The notes: a model not told the origin generated them from the letters alone. A stretch of DNA of 64,000 nucleotides from Chelonoidis abingdonii (GCF_003597395.2 NC_133778.1:19096983-19160982); one strand, 5' to 3'. Numbered from the stretch's first letter, positions 1 to 14,400 are shown. Numbers and translations are program-made.

Positions 1-3000
1 AAAAAAAAAAAAAAAAAAAAGTTCAACAATAAAGGAAAATTCTGTGAATCCATCATCCTGAAACACTATATGGTTTTCAGCTTTTTTGGCAGCACAAGTA
101 TCAGCAGTCCAGTTGTTAAAATGTTCCTAAAATACAAATCAAAACTTGCCAGATCTTAAAGATAAATTTATTAGTTTGTAATTTTTAGGAACTTGTTTGT
201 TTACGCATTGCAATGTTCATCTGCATCAGCTACTCCCATAAGTGGTTTCTGTATAAGACCAGTACGGCATTCTGTTTGTATGATGTACTATAACTTCATG
301 GTAGTCTGTAACAGAAGTCTTTTTTGGAGAATATTGGTTGTTTTTACTGAGGGTTTTTTTTTAAGAAAGGGAAGTGAGATGAACTGTGGGGAGGGATTTG
401 AAGAACTTTGGATGGAAGATCATAGATAACTAAAACTCCAGTCTGTTTGCAAATCAATTTTATCATTTGTTTAGGTAGTTCATTGCGAACATTTGTGAAA
501 AGAGTATCAACCTTGGTAACCGTGCTGGAAGCCTACATGCACTTTCTCACTTCCAGCCATTTAATGAATAGTTTTGGTAGTTAAATTGCTGAAATATCTT
601 GACATTTCAGTTAATATAGTTTTCTCGGTTAATATATAACTTGAGTGTTAAGTTATTTAAAATCAACATGTTATTTTTATTGCTTTTCCATGCCTGCAGC
701 TATGACAGTTTGTGGTATGTCTTCAGATCACACAAGCTAGGAAAGCTTAGACTGGGTCAGTGTTTAGACTGGAAACCTCCATGGAAGACCTACTTGATGT
801 GGGGAACTGCTCTTGCCCATTCAATAGGTGACATTCTTCCCTCTGAGACAGTACTGAACCAATTCCCTAATCGCAGTTTTAGGATGTACAGTGCTAATGG
901 AGTTTTTCCATCATTTCAGTTAAATTAAAAAATGTCTCATTTGTCACAACTGGCTAGTTAAATTGACCGTAATGAAGGAATTTGATATTTGACTTGTAGA
1001 AAATTTTTTTTAAAATGTATGGTGTTGCTACTACAGCCATATTTTAATTACGTTCCGTTTTAGGGCTAAATGTTATCTCCCCGATCCCTCTTTGATTTTA
1101 AAGTAATGTGTTTTGTAGGCAAACATAGTAGACTATTTCCTTTCCATTTTAACTTTCTTTTCTTGAAGCTATAAAAAAGAAAACACAAGGAGCAGTAGGA
1201 GAGAGAGAGAAAAAACATTAATTCTTAAAAGTACTGGCTAAGTACTGCACTGTCTACCAGAAACTTAGATAGGTTGAACGTAGAACATGAACTCATTCCA
1301 CTAAAACAGAAGAGAAAACTGTGTGTATGATAGGAAAAAATCCTAAAATTTTCCACTATGACCAGTTATTATCTGAATCTGTTTCTTAAGAAACCTTACC
1401 AACAGCCTCTTGCAGGTGATTCATATTGGTATGAAGATGTCTGTCTACTCAGATACTTATATAACCCTCAGCGTTGTACTGTCTTAGCACATGCCAAAAT
1501 TTAAATAGGACTGCACTCGCTCGCTCTCTTTCTCTGTCTCTGTGTCCCTTCTATGTTCTTTCGGAGACTTCAAATACGCGAGAAGTTCCAGTGCCCAACT
1601 GTGTATTCTTCTAAGAAGAGGCTTAGCTCAAGACTTCAACCTTCATTGAGCTGGTCAAATGATGGGCTTTCTCCTGATCTATGGAAAGAGTATAGGCACT
1701 TGCCAGTAACAGTCAGCTGAACTAGAACCTCTTTGAAGTGTTTGGATCCAAATGTGCATGTGCTTTTTCTGATTAGAGATGCTGATGACAATAGACTAAT
1801 CAGTGTTTACTGTTGATGCCACAGCTGTCCCTAGTAAAGTGATCTTTCTAAGCTTTTTAACACTTCACTCCTTCACACGTCCCCATGAGAGAAATCAGTT
1901 TCCCTTTCCCCTTCCTCAGATGTTCATTAATGAGGATGACAGATTTGGAACAGTGCACTCCAATAAGAAAATATAAATAGCTCTTTCCACCTCCACCCCC
2001 GGCCCATCCCCCCACACATTCAATAGGTACAGATGCATAATATATAGTGTACCATTAATATGGACAAACTAAGGGCATATGTACAGGGTGGAGTAATGTG
2101 CACTCTGTGATGTGCTCTTTGTTGCACATTGATTGATACTGTTTCAAACAGCACTACATTAAAGAGCACTAGAAAACTTTTAGTGCCCACCAGCAAGGTC
2201 TAAATGGACCAAGTAATGTGCAACATGTTAGTGGACTTAAAAATCACACCCTCATAGTGTGCGTTACCTCACTGTGAGGACTAGCTATAAGAAAATAATT
2301 GAACAGGAATTCAAAAATCAATAGAACCCTGTTTAAAAACCTCTAGATGAATAACCTCACAAGAAAATCTGCACAACTCATAATTAAGAGGAGGCAGATT
2401 TTTGCCAAGGAACTGGATCTGAACTGAGAAAGAGAAAAATGGGATGTTGTTAAAAAGTTTTTGTCAAAAGCATGAACTCCCAATGAAAATCTCTCCCTAA
2501 AAGCTGTGATGAATTAGTGTGGGAGCTTGTAAATAATATATGGTCACAGAAAATTTTTCTGTTTTGTAAATCAGTTTCTTGTCCTCCCGATACTGAAATA
2601 ATTAAATGTTTAAAAAGTACAGGGATTCATAGTGGAGAAGAGAGGGGACTAGAGATACAACATCTGTGTAAAATTAGCAAGATTACTTGTTTGGCCATAC
2701 TTGGCCAAAAAACACATTTGGAACAGCTGTCCAAAATTAGGAACATAGCAGCATTCAGTGGAATTGTAAAATGTGAAAGGAATTTCTGTAGTTTTCTTTA
2801 ATAAATCAAATACTGTTACAACTTCCAGAAATGCAAACTGGGGCTTTTTGTGGGTTATAGAGGACCTCGACCCTGTGGAGTGAGACGTACTGAAGGGACA
2901 GTTGACAATTGGAGGCTCACTTATTGTGTTGCTGCTGTGTCATTCTTGCATGTGATATTGGTTATTTTTTACCCAGTTGGATAAGGATTGCATGTGCCTG

Positions 3001-3263
3001 GTTATGAATAAAACAAAAACAGCCTTTCATTTTAGTTTAACATATTGTTAGGTTTAGATTTGTAGTTGAGGAAAATGTAGTGCCATAAGTGGCATTATTT
3101 TCTGTGTTTGGAGGTTCGGATATTTGTGGGGAGATAGGACAAAAGGTGCAAAGGAGAGAATATAATCTTAGGTCACAAACCCATAGCTGTTTACTAATGT
3201 GTATTATCTGGGGTCTGGTTTCTTCTTAATCAGTTTCAGTGTAGCTGAAAAATGGGTACTAAC
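1..3263. other. Intronic AT-rich sequence, no gene recognised
   Basis: Opens with a 20-nt poly-A run. The short open frames have no family resemblance. The stretch about 700-910 (GACATTCTTCCCTCTGAGAC, GTACTGAACCAATTCC) resembles an old amniote interspersed repeat, but I cannot name it. A CT-rich simple tract lies near 1520-1545. If the RAPH1 N-terminal exons exist upstream, this is inside a large intron. Confidence 0.5.
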
Positions 3264-3266
3264 ATA

Positions 3267-3464
3267 CACCTCTACCTCGATATAACGCTGTCCTCAGGAG
3301 CCAAAAAATCTTACCGTGTTATAGATGAAACTGCATTATATCAAACTTGCTTTGATCTACCGGAGGTGCGCGCACCCGGGACCCCCCCCCCCGATGCAAC
3401 TGCTTTACTGTGTCATATCACGAATTCGTGTTATAATGCGGTCACATAATATTAGGTAGAAGTG
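3267..3464. mobile_element. Tc1/mariner-type (Tigger-like) MITE with TA flanks
   Basis: Left end CACCTCTACCTCGATATAAC and right end AGGTAGAAGTG are inverted copies. TA dinucleotides flank both sides (3265-3266 and 3465-3466). About 198 bp with no coding capacity. The termini resemble pogo/Tigger ends; the subfamily is not determined. Confidence 0.75.
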
Positions 3465-3599
3465 TATATATACATGAAAGTAACGAAATATAGTCATCCA
3501 GAAATTGTCACATATTTCTTTCCTAGTTAGTCTAGAGAATGTCAATTACACAACAACATTGTGTATTTTTTGTAGATGATAGGGGAAAATAAGTCATCT

Positions 3600-4114
3600 A
3601 TTCTAATCCTTAAAATTGATACGTTGTTGCAAACAGGCGCGGGCACGACAGGGATGTTGCATGTTTCGTGGATATTACTTTATTTAACTTCTATCTTTTG
3701 CTGGTTCACATCACCGCCTCATTCGACGCTCTTCCTGCATGCATAAAATGGTGTCCCTTTTCCTTTTCTTCCTTTTTTCTTCATTTTCCCTTCTCCTCCC
3801 CGCATGTCCTTCATTTTCACAGTCATATAGTTTCTGTGTGGGACATGTCCCATCAAGCTAGTCTCCAACGCGTCACATTGTACTGCACAGAAGAGGACGG
3901 CTGAGCCTGACTCCTGAAGTTATGACGTCTGTCTGTCGTCTCACTTATCTTGTGCGCCTGTGGCCTGTAATCTTCGATAGATAGATACCGCATCAGTGAT
4001 TTGAGACCTTTCAATTGAACCAAGTCAGGCAATGGAGACTGTAGTGAAAAAGCCTATATCTAAACCGTGAACTTTGCAGACTTCCGTTGCACGGTTTGGG
4101 TGATCCGTCCTACC
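3600..4114. other. Unassigned stretch with unusual composition
   Basis: No gene or repeat recognised. It has more CpG and an irregular texture compared with the AT-rich intron on both sides, like the scrambled CR1 that follows. See the finding on possible assembly noise. Confidence 0.4.
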
Positions 4115-6290
4115 CTTAACTCATAGACTATAGGTCAGAAGGGACCAATATGATCATCATAGTCCCGACTCCTGGACACAAGGCAGAGCCACATGAACCC
4201 TACCTACCATTCCACCTTTTATAACACACACCCTGAACACTGGACTGAGGATTATGTAAGGCCTCGTCAAGGAATGTGTGGTTTGAAGATTCAAGACTGG
4301 CAGAAGAATTCCCCAGCAAAGCGAACCTATGCCCACGCTGCATCAAGAGAAGGCGAAAAAACCCTCCTAAGGCAGCCTAACTGCAATACGACTCCCGCCT
4401 GGAGGAAAATTCCTCACGACACCAACAAGATGACAGATCATGCACTAAACCCTAAGCGCATTGTATAGAAGAAGACGTACACTTATGCCAGCACCGCAGT
4501 GAAAAGAATTCTCTGAACAGAACCTCACTCCCATCCCCATCCAAACATCAATCCTCTCACACGACGCGTGACGCAGCAACTTAATTGGCCTGATCCAAGA
4601 TCATTGCCCCCCAATTAAAGAACTATCCAATCAATATCACCCAAACTCCATATACTCGTATCAAGCTTAGTCTTAAAGCCAATGATAAGTCTTTTGCCCC
4701 ACCTACTATCCTCGAAGGCCTGAGACTCCAGAACTTCACTCCCACTATATGGTTATCGGTTAGCAAACTCGTCTATTCAAGTCTAAACTTTCCTAATATC
4801 GCAGGTTTGTACCACGCATGTCCTTTGTGACCAACATATAGTACTAAACTTAAAGAAATAATATCGATAACTACTCAGACAAGACGCCATCTCTAACCAC
4901 GCAGATACTTGCACTAGAATAAAAGACAAAAACGAACGGAGTACTAACCCCTCTGATATAATTTTATAACTACATGAGCAAGCATATCCCCCCGGAGACC
5001 TTCTTTTAGGCAGGCTACAGCCCACACGCATCTTTCCTTCCTTGAACCGTTCATAGAGGCAGGGTTTTTTCCATCACCTACGGATCATCCTAGTTAGACA
5101 CCAGTCTCTGAAACCTGTTGCAACGTTTGAATCATCCTTATGAAAACACTGGGACAGGCCAGAACTGCACACAATATTACACCAGGTGGGGTCTCACCAG
5201 CGCTTATATAACACCGGTACTAAAACTACAGGTAATCCTCCCTTATCCTTGCTGGGAATATAGAACCAGGACAACCAGGATCGAGCAGGCATCAGCAATG
5301 CCACAGCGCACACTGAATGATCCTTAACACAGGCATGTAGATTTTTAACGATGGTAGGAAGGCCATGTCGAATTGGCGGCTCAATAGCATAAGCGCTGCC
5401 TATCCAACCATACTATCCACCAAGGTCTCCTCACCATCTACAGCTGTCAAAATCAAAATGATAGCGTGCCCCGAAAAAACGTATAATCTAATTTGGACTA
5501 TTATATTCAAAGTCTAAGATGCATGAACTTAAAGAATAGATGAGCACTTTTCACTATTAAAATTTTCATCTATTACTATTAACTTAGAACTCCAGTTTAC
5601 AAGGTGGGACAGCAATATTTCCTGAAGAGATACGCCAGGTCCCTTGCATGCCATTGTTAAGCAATACCCGCTTTGTGTCATAACCTCGCAGCCGAACTTA
5701 ATAATTAGCCCAATATCCGCACGCGTCATTATGAGCGCAAGGTCAATAATAAAAAAGGTTAATAAGATCGGTACCAAAAACCGAATCCATTGAGGGAAAC
5801 CCTAGTAAACCCTTAACCAGCTTGACGTTATCATCAGAAGACACTTCAATAACGACCCGCTGGAGTCTCCCCTTTAACCAGTTCCTTATCCACCTTACAA
5901 CTTTCATATTCATCCCCATCTTTTCCAATTTAACTAACAGTTCCCCATGTGGAACCGTGTCAAACGCCTTACTGAAATCGAGGTAAATTAGATCTACTGC
6001 ATTTCCTTTGTCTAAGTAATCTGTCACCTTCTCAAAGAAGGAGATCAGGTTGGTTTGGCACGATCTACCTTTAGTAAATCCATGTTGCAATTTGTCCCAA
6101 TTACCATTGACCTCAATGTCCTTAACTACTTTCTCCTTTAAAATTTTTTCCAAGACCTTACATACTACAGACGTCAAGCTAACAGGCCTATAGTTACCTG
6201 GATCACTTTTTTTCCCTTTCTTAAAAATAGGAACTACGTTAGCAATTCTCCAGTCATACGGTACAACCCCCGAGTTAATTAATTCCCAAA
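4115..6290 (-). mobile_element. CR1-type LINE, 5'-truncated, 3' portion scrambled
   Basis: Read on the - strand, about 6290 down to 5760 gives a nearly intact CR1 reverse transcriptase segment: VVPIFKKG and NYRPVSLT, a QHGFTKGRSC block, then YLDFSKAFDTVPHGELLVKL and the WIRNWLKGR block. YLDFSKAFD overlaps the first catalytic region of the palm. The 3' part (about 5760 to 4115) still follows CR1 order, with landmarks such as TCCTTATCCACC upstream, CAGAACTGCACAC near 5160 and TAGACTATAGGTCAGAAGGG near 4123, but it is broken by dense small insertions and deletions. The catalytic FADD-type box is not visible in the scrambled part. Not functional. Confidence 0.9.
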
Positions 6291-6410
6291 TGTACTAGTT
6301 TGAGTAAGCTATTTACACTCTAGTTAAAACTGTGTATTAAGCCTGACTGCCACTAGCAGAGCTTCAGCCATTCCAAGGGAAGGGTGCAATGAGATTTCTC
6401 CACTAGATAC

Positions 6411-6580
6411 TTGCTAGGATTTATTATAATGATACCTTGCACTTATACAGTGCTTTCCATCCATAGATCTCAAAGAGCTTTACAAAGGAGGTCAGTGGCA
6501 TTATTCTGGTTTTGCATATGAAGGTCACCTACTAGGCTAGTGGCAGAACCAGGACTAAAGTCTTCTCCGTATTTATTTAT
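6411..6580. repeat. Possible ancient amniote interspersed repeat
   Basis: Contains CTTATACAGTGCTTTCCATC and AGATCTCAAAGAGCTTTACA, a segment that recurs in amniote genomes as an old LINE/SINE tail. Class is uncertain. Confidence 0.4.
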
Positions 6581-9500
6581 AAAAATAGAGTAAAAGTATA
6601 AAAACTCAGTTTAATAGGCAAGTCTGTCTACAGAATTTAATATATTTAAGCTTATTTACATTTTTTAATCTCTTTCAAATTAAACATAGTACTTTTGAAG
6701 GAAAAAAAATTTCATTTTGAATCTTAAAAACAAGAGTCTGAAGAATAGGAAATACTATTACAATTTGAAATTACAGTACAGTGACCTTTACTCGGAATTT
6801 TTAAGAGTGTCGAAATGTGAGTTTTTCTTATCAGATGTCACTGTTTCTGGTTCCATCCCCTTTCTGAATTTTTGTCTCTGAGAATAGATATGATTTAAAA
6901 ATGGAATTGTAAAACAGCTTTCTAGTTCTTACGATGAATCTGTAAAGCATAAATTGCACAACAATGCCCTCAGCTGGCTAAATTAGGCAAACCATTTAGT
7001 ATTCATAATGTATTTTAATAGGGCTTGATCAGCCAAGAGAATCTTGTGAAAATAGAATATTATTTAGATTTGATACATAGGTTTTCTGCTTTAGTCATAA
7101 AAATTAAAGTTTAAAAAAAAAAATCCAAAACCTGATCAGTCATGTTAGTCTTTGGAAAAACTTCTGGTGAAAAAAACATTTATTCATAACCCAGTGTTTT
7201 ACATGGATGTTTTTCAGGATTCTTCCTTTTGCTAAAGTTGTTGTAGAAGAGAAGTTAGACAAAAGCACAGCAAATGTAGATATCCTAGTAATAGATGAAT
7301 TTCTATATAAAAGGAATTAATCAGTCAACTGGATAATGGCATACAATGCTCTAGCTATAGTAAAATTATCCACATATATAGAACAATTACTCTGTGAATG
7401 AAAATATACAGAAAAACTTATATGGGTTTCCTCCTTGCCATGCTAAGTAGGAAATTGTATGTGTTTAGTCATTTGGTTTTTGTTGTTGTTCTTGATGGTC
7501 AGTCTTTCTTACATCTGTATATTGACTTAGTCCTTATTTTTTAAACATCTGATTAATGGCTTTACTCTTACTGTTTGTTCATGCAAAATTTGTGGTTCGG
7601 GTTTTTTTTGTCTACAATATTTGTGATCTTTGTCACTGGTAAATATCTTTTGCTCTGATGTGCTGTTGTTTTCCATTTGTCTAAGTAATGGACCACGTGC
7701 AAACTGTGTAGTAAGATTACAGAATGGCTGGGCAGAGTGTAGCCCTAAACATATTTTATGATATTTTTATAGTGTATTTGAAAAAATTGCTTTGTAAATT
7801 TCAATAGCCTTATGTTGTCATTTCTGTAGATTTGAATGCAGTAGTACTGACTGTATTTTAAAGGGAAAAGTTTAGTGGGGATCTCATCCATTTACAATGT
7901 AGATGACTTCATAAGAAATGTAGCAAAATGTTCTGCTGTTTCTGAGACACACACATTTTCCTTGTACTGGGGTGAATCATCTACAAAGAGAGTCTTAAGA
8001 AGATGTTGTCTCTGAAACTTCAAACAGGCTTCAGATACAGATTAAATCTACTTTGTAACAGAAAGCTAAGAATAGCAAGTTAAAGAGTAAGTTCTGAAAT
8101 TTCTTAAGACTTTTTGGGGGGAAGAATTGTGAAATTTTCATCAAACTGTTAATAATTATGTACTGGGTATAGGACAGTGTAAAGAACATGTAAACGTATC
8201 CGTTTACAGTAATACAGTTTTTTAATATTTGGATAATGTAAGTATGATTATTTGAAACTTATATAATTAGATATATCAGATGTACTTTAGGATCATAATT
8301 TAACATAAGTTTTCATAGGTATATTCCACATATTTCTGAATGGAGAGATTGCGCCATATGGTATCCTTCAAGTCTCTAACTTCAAAGGAGCAACCTCCTT
8401 AGATAAAGGAACTGATATGAAATAAGCAACTCATTTGCATTGCAGCCCTAGTTAACTTCGGGGTTTTCATGTCTGATAATGGTGTGTATGTAGGCTTGGA
8501 CGGATTAGTTTTTTGTAGATAAATGTCAATTTCCCTGTATACATACAAACCAATGAAAAAATATTTCCATTGATCATCGAAATTTACTTTTGGGCAAAGT
8601 AAGAAAAATGTTGCTTGACAAATCTAGTGTTTGATTTAAGGATATTTACTTTTTTGACAGGTGATGTTGACAATTTGTGATTTAACAGTTATAAAGCTAT
8701 AACTTTTTGAATCTCAGTGGCTACTGACATTAAATAATTGTGTGACCTTCCATGCCACTCATTGTCCAATTTTTCCAGTGCTTTCCTGCAATTCTGAAAA
8801 TTTAAATAAATAAAAATTGAGATAAAAAACTTAAAAGCTATAATTTTGCACAGCTGTAAAAATTTAGAGAGATGAAAAATAGAAAAAATGCTTAAAAATA
8901 TCAGTATACGTTGAAATTATTAATTCTGCCAATCTTAAGTGTATGGCATGTTGTGTAGTAACTCTGAGCATCATATATTTGCAAGATGCAGTATTTTAAG
9001 TGCATATTTTAAAAGTAGTTTTTCCCTAAAGAATTCAGTTTGTAAACAAACAGGTTGACATGCAGGTTTTTGTCTATATGTATAAATTTGCTACCCATGA
9101 TGCACGTTTTAGACATTTGACTGGGAAGAAGTAATCCATTCCATTAGTGTGTGAAACACTTTAGTGTTTGCTGGAATTTCATACAGCCTTTTTTTTTTCT
9201 TTTTTTAACTTTGAAGTCTGTTCTCCTCTTGAGCCCTACCAACCTCAGAAATTAAAAACAGTCCTATTGAGCTTATTAAAAAGGAAACTGCCATTCTTTG
9301 TGAAAGGAGAGGGAAACTGTTTGTTTTTGGATATTCGAAAAATTTTCTGCTGCAGTTCAATACACTTCAACACAGTACTTTCCAGTGATCATCATCATGC
9401 TATGTGCGAGTCCTCTGAGTCCATCAGTTTTATCATGTCTAACAAAGACTTCCTTACAATTTTGTCTCATGTTTATTTTTGGGAAAGCTAAAACTCTTAC

Positions 9501-11280
9501 TAGAATCTTCAGAAGTCTTAGATGATTCATAAATATCTCTTTGAGACAGATGGGAGTGTCTTTTATTTTTTTGTTTATAAATTGAGATTAATATAAATAT
9601 TTGCAGTCTCAGAGCTGTTCTTTGTTTATAGAAGAGAATATGAAGCAGACCAACTCCATTCCTTTCTTTCAAAGAAATTAAAGACTACCAAATTGTAACT
9701 GAGTATTTCGCTACCATGGAAGGAGAAATTGTCAATACCAGTATACAGGGAAAAGATTTGTGGTACAGCTAATAATGTTGCTTGACACACACATTAGTTT
9801 TAATTACATTCTTACAAGAAAACACTGAGTAAAATGGTACATATGACTTTTTATCTTATTTAGCTGTTGAGTACATGTAAACAGGGTGGAAGTGTTTTGT
9901 ATAGAAGTTTATATTCTAAATGTTGAAAACATGCTTGGTTATTCTGCAGTGTAGTTATAAATGTTTACAGTATTTGTGAATAGGAGCAAATAGAGTTGTA
10001 ACATTGAAATCTCTTCCTAGAATAGCATAAAAATCCAATGTTTGTTTGGCAGGCTCTTTGAAAATATTATAAAATGCTATACCCAACAGCTGGTCCATGA
10101 ATCCCTCCTGATATGTAGGCCTGAAGATAATAGATGTGTCCCTTTCTTTCAAGGAAGAAAGGAATGGAGGAAATCTTTTGAAGTCCTAAAAGTAATTTGG
10201 AACAAAGTACATATGCCATGTTTTTATGAACATCAAGGCAAGCTGTTTTTTATTGAATGAACTATATGTGAAAAGTATTTTACATTTTTAAAATATTTAT
10301 TGAAATTAAAAGGAACTTAGTGTCTATTTTATTCAAACTTAGCTCTTGTAATATGGTATGTACTGATGACATAAAACCTGTGGTGATTCGTGGAATGTGT
10401 TGCTGTGTTAACACATTTGCGTACTTAAATCTTTTTTTTTTTTACTGCTTGTGTTTGAGATTAAAGTTTAATTTTGGTAGATTTATTAGAGGTATCCCCT
10501 ATTTCTGTATTTATTTGATTTTCAGTTCTTTGGATTAGATTTGCAGTTCAGGGATTTTTATGCATGTGATAGCTTGCAATGTTTTTCATTTGTGTGATTT
10601 TAAGGGTTGTTGTGAAGGATATAGATTAGGTTTATAAATCTTTTATCGGATGAGGATATTTGGTCAGAGAATCTTGGTTTAGATTTGAATAATTTTTGAT
10701 ATAGTGTTCATTTTATGGTATCTAAGTGCAACTTGTAAAGTTACAACTTGCAAAAATTGAAATATCATTATTAACAAAAAACTTAATGCAACTTGAATTG
10801 CCTGTTCAGATACATTTTTTTATATATATTCATTTTGTACATTTTCTGTTTGTAATTTCACTCATTTGTTTTCTTCTTACCATATGTTTCCCTTTGCATT
10901 TATCCCTGGCCTTTTAAAATAAATTTTAAAAAAGGAAAGTATTTAAAAATTGTTTGACAATTTATTCTTTATTGTGCAAAACTACTCAAACATAGTGAGT
11001 TGTAAACATGGTCCCTGAAAAAAGAATACTTCTGATAAGATCATCTACAAGCATATATAATGCTGACTTGTAAAATCAGTCGTCTTTCCTTCATTCTACT
11101 ACAGTCCACATTCCTTCATTTGGCCTTTTCTGTGATGGCCAAAACAAGCTACATTGGACTGCTTACACTAATTGAGGTGAGACCACACCTGGATACCTTT
11201 TGTGAAGAAATCTTGCAGTGAGATCCTTGCAGAAAACTGTCACAGCCCTCATCAAGCTCCCATAACAGGACATTCACTAA
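6581..11280. other. AT-rich intron, nothing recognised
   Basis: Low-complexity AT-rich sequence with T and A runs. Short open frames (for example around 9168-9491) are phenylalanine/serine-rich translations of T-rich DNA with no domain. No exon with plausible splice sites and conserved coding content was found. Confidence 0.5.
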
Positions 11281-11526
11281 GGGCATGGCTACACTCAAAA
11301 CTCCAAAGCACTCCCGCTGCAGCGCTTTGAAGTGCGAGTGTGGTCGCGGTGCCAGCGCTCCAGCGTTGCAGGTACTCCACCTCCCTAGGGGGATTAGCTT
11401 ACAACGCTGGGGCACTGTTTACACTGGCGCTTTACAGCGCTGTAACTTGCTGCGCTCAGGGGGATGTTTTTTCACACCACTGAGCGAGAAAGTTGCAGCG
11501 CTGTAAAGCGCCAGTGTAGCCAAGGC
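11281..11526. mobile_element. PIF/Harbinger-like MITE with TAA flanks
   Basis: Terminal inverted repeats GGGCATGGCTACACTC (left) and GTGTAGCCAAGGCC (right). TAA stands immediately outside both ends, fitting the 3-bp TWA target duplication of PIF/Harbinger elements. The interior has repeated CAGCGCT/AGCGCTG words in both orientations. Non-autonomous. Confidence 0.75.
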
Positions 11527-13854
11527 CTAAGCTGCTGTTTGGATTCTACCACACTGGACCCTGTACTCTTAATCTTCTTGAGTCTGAGCATAGTCCAAGC
11601 ACTGCCTCAGGCTCTGGGTCTTTAGGCATACTATCAGGATACAGATGCTTTGTCTAGCACTCCTTCGGACACCCTGCAGTCCAACTGCCCAGCCCTGAAA
11701 CTGATTCTGGCTCCTCCAGACTCTTCAGTAGCTTAAGCATACCCCTTACCGAGAACAACCTTGTGTGCACTCAGGTTTTCAGTTCACCTCTTCAAGGACA
11801 GTGGATAGTTGAAGCAAATAAACTTTGCAACAGGGTTCCAAAAGCAATCATTCATTAGTTTAGACAGCACAAAACATAGATCCAGAAAAAACAATAAAAC
11901 CCCTATATGCCACTCCCAGCCTCTTTTCCTCACTGCTCTTGAGTGTTCTTTGAGATTTGGTCAGTCTTCTAAGGTATCCAGGATCCTTCCTTTCTCCTGC
12001 ACATGGCTTCCAAATCATGCAATCTGTATGACCTATGTGTTATGACCCTGTCTATTGTAACTTTCAGTTCCCTTCCTCAAGTGACTTCCGGATCAACCTT
12101 GTCAGGTGTTGTAGGTCCTCCACCAGATGATCCAATGCTTAGTTACCAGCCAGCTTGGTAGAACCAGTCTTTTTGGTTTGTCCACCTCTTTAGCATACCT
12201 ATTGTATTACCCGGGTGGATTTTTTCACATACCAGTGTATCTCAATAATCCCTTCACCCACCTAGGTATGTCTACTTAACGCACATTAGTGCACTGATCA
12301 CCCATTCCTCACTCCCAGTCAGTGTCTCTGAAAAGAAGTTAACCCGTTGAGGTCAGGTAACAAGCAGCACAAGACTGAACAAGTAAAGTGAGTCACACAT
12401 TTTGTAAAAATAATGCAGTAATCTCCCACATTGTTCACAGGAGCTAATACACCTGTTTATACCTTTACAGTGTGCAGTAGTTGACATAAGAGTTTGCTGA
12501 CTCTCTAAAACTGCTTCACTGAAAGGAAGCAGAAAACGTTGAGTATTTGAATATTTGCAGATATCTAATTTTATGAAGTTTCGTTTAGTGCATACAGCAG
12601 GATGAAGTTCAGGAACTTTCCCACTCTTTCCATTGCATGTAGGATTTAATAGCTTCATTTTATACAAGACCTTGGGAAAGGGAGGTTGAGAAAATTCAGT
12701 CCAAGTAAAGAAAATGTCACGTCTTTAACGAAAAAATGGTGTTTCAAAATGTTTACCTATAAATAAATCGAGTAGAGGGATTCTAGCCATGTATACACAG
12801 TGTGTACAATTTTTGGCTTGAATGAATACTTTGTGAAAGAAGCTGGGCTAGAAATACCTGACAATTTTACCTATTTAGCAAACTCTGCGGACACACTACT
12901 TGACTTCGTCTTGATTAGATGTACGTGAATAAGTCCTGTTATGTCTGGTGTGTACTGACTTGAAAACCATTAATTCTTTGAGTATTCTGGATATAACTGT
13001 GCAAATGGCATAACTAAACCAGAATGAATGTCTTCTAATGCAGTGTTTTAGCTCCTTTACTCCCCTTCTAGAAAGACCCTTTTCTCCTAACTGTGCTCTG
13101 GTCTTCATTGTAATGGGAGGATGAATGTTGCAGGGAGATGGGGGTTGTCTTTAAATTATCCATTTTTCTTAATTGTCTCAGACTATTTCAAGCCTTTTTA
13201 ATTTCTGATGTTCAGTTGTATGCTACCTGATTGCAGTATTAGACAATACCCTTAAGGGAAAGAAATGTACTTTTTTTATTAGACTAACAGTGGGAAATGT
13301 CTTTTAGTTATGGCAAACTGATTGGCCATCTATGCTAGGAGTCATGAATCAACTGTCACAGCAGGGAAAAAAATTAATAGAACACAGAATTTTATTGGCC
13401 ACATGGCAAATACTAAATATAGCTACATTAAGAAATACTATATTGTGGCTGGGGTCTTACTATTTTGTCTAAATATAATATTTAGACTCTAAAAGCGGTC
13501 AGGCTGAATTTACTGCCACTGGCTGCCTTCTGCTTATTCTAACCAATTAAGTTAAAGTTGGGTGGGCAAAGGACAGAAATATCGGATAATCCAGACATAT
13601 TGGCCAAATGTATTAAAGATTTGAAAATATGAAAGTTACCATGAAAAGTTTTTGCTCACCCCTTTTGGTTAGCAAGTTTTAATGCAAGTTTTATTTTTAT
13701 CTGTATGTCTTACCTGGGTTTCTGAATTTTGTGTCAATGGTATTTCTAGATGTAAATTGTGCCTAGGAAAAATACGTTCATTTAGGATTATACTTAAAAG
13801 GATAATGTGCGTCAAGGGTTTGTAGGTCAAAATACTGACCTGCATTTTTGTAAC
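11527..13854. other. Intron; part probably an unclassified repeat
   Basis: 11540-12330 is GC-richer than its surroundings and has a degenerate, formerly coding texture (proline/serine/leucine-rich frames with stops). It may be a decayed retroelement, but no domain could be named. The rest is AT-rich with nothing recognised. Confidence 0.35.
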
Positions 13855-14400
13855 AGAGAATCATAGAATTTAGAGAGGGAAAATTGGATAATGAGTCATC
13901 TGGTCCATCCCTGGGGGCCAACACAGAATTGTTGCTATAGTAAATTTTTATTGCTTTATATTCAGTTCTTCTTGAAATGTCTCAAGCAATGAGGTTTCCA
14001 TTACTGCTTCTGGAAGGTTATTCCATAACTTAACAAATATCAAACTCAAAACTTTTCTGATGGTTGAATTAAATGGTTTTCTATGTTACATAGATTTTAA
14101 GTGGTTTAAAAGTGCAGAGTAAGTTTGCAGAGTGTATTTCTATCCCACAAAATGGAACAAAAGTAATCTTGTAAATAATACTTTTTACTTATTCCCTTGT
14201 GCCTAATACTCCATTGATCCACCCTAAATTATTATTCTCTCCCTGTGATATTTATTCATTTCAAGTATTTGAAAAATGTTATATTCACACACAGTTGTTG
14301 CTTTGCCAAGCTCCTTTGCTTAGCAAGGAGAGTGCTCCCTGAGCAAATTTACACTTCCCTGTACCAGCACTGATTTTTTAAGGTATATAGGATACGTCCA
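13855..14400 (-). mobile_element. Old CR1 LINE 3' fragment
   Basis: Begins AATCATAGAATTTAGAGAGG, the reverse complement of a CR1 3' terminus. It continues with recognisable but very diverged CR1 3' sequence (TGGAAGGTTATTCCATAACT, CTCCCTGTGATATTTATTCA). Non-coding relic. Confidence 0.65.

Noticed and set aside
5529..6177. - strand open frames as a functional reverse transcriptase gene
   Set aside because: Only a partial CR1 RT with frame breaks and no complete catalytic core; a dead LINE copy.
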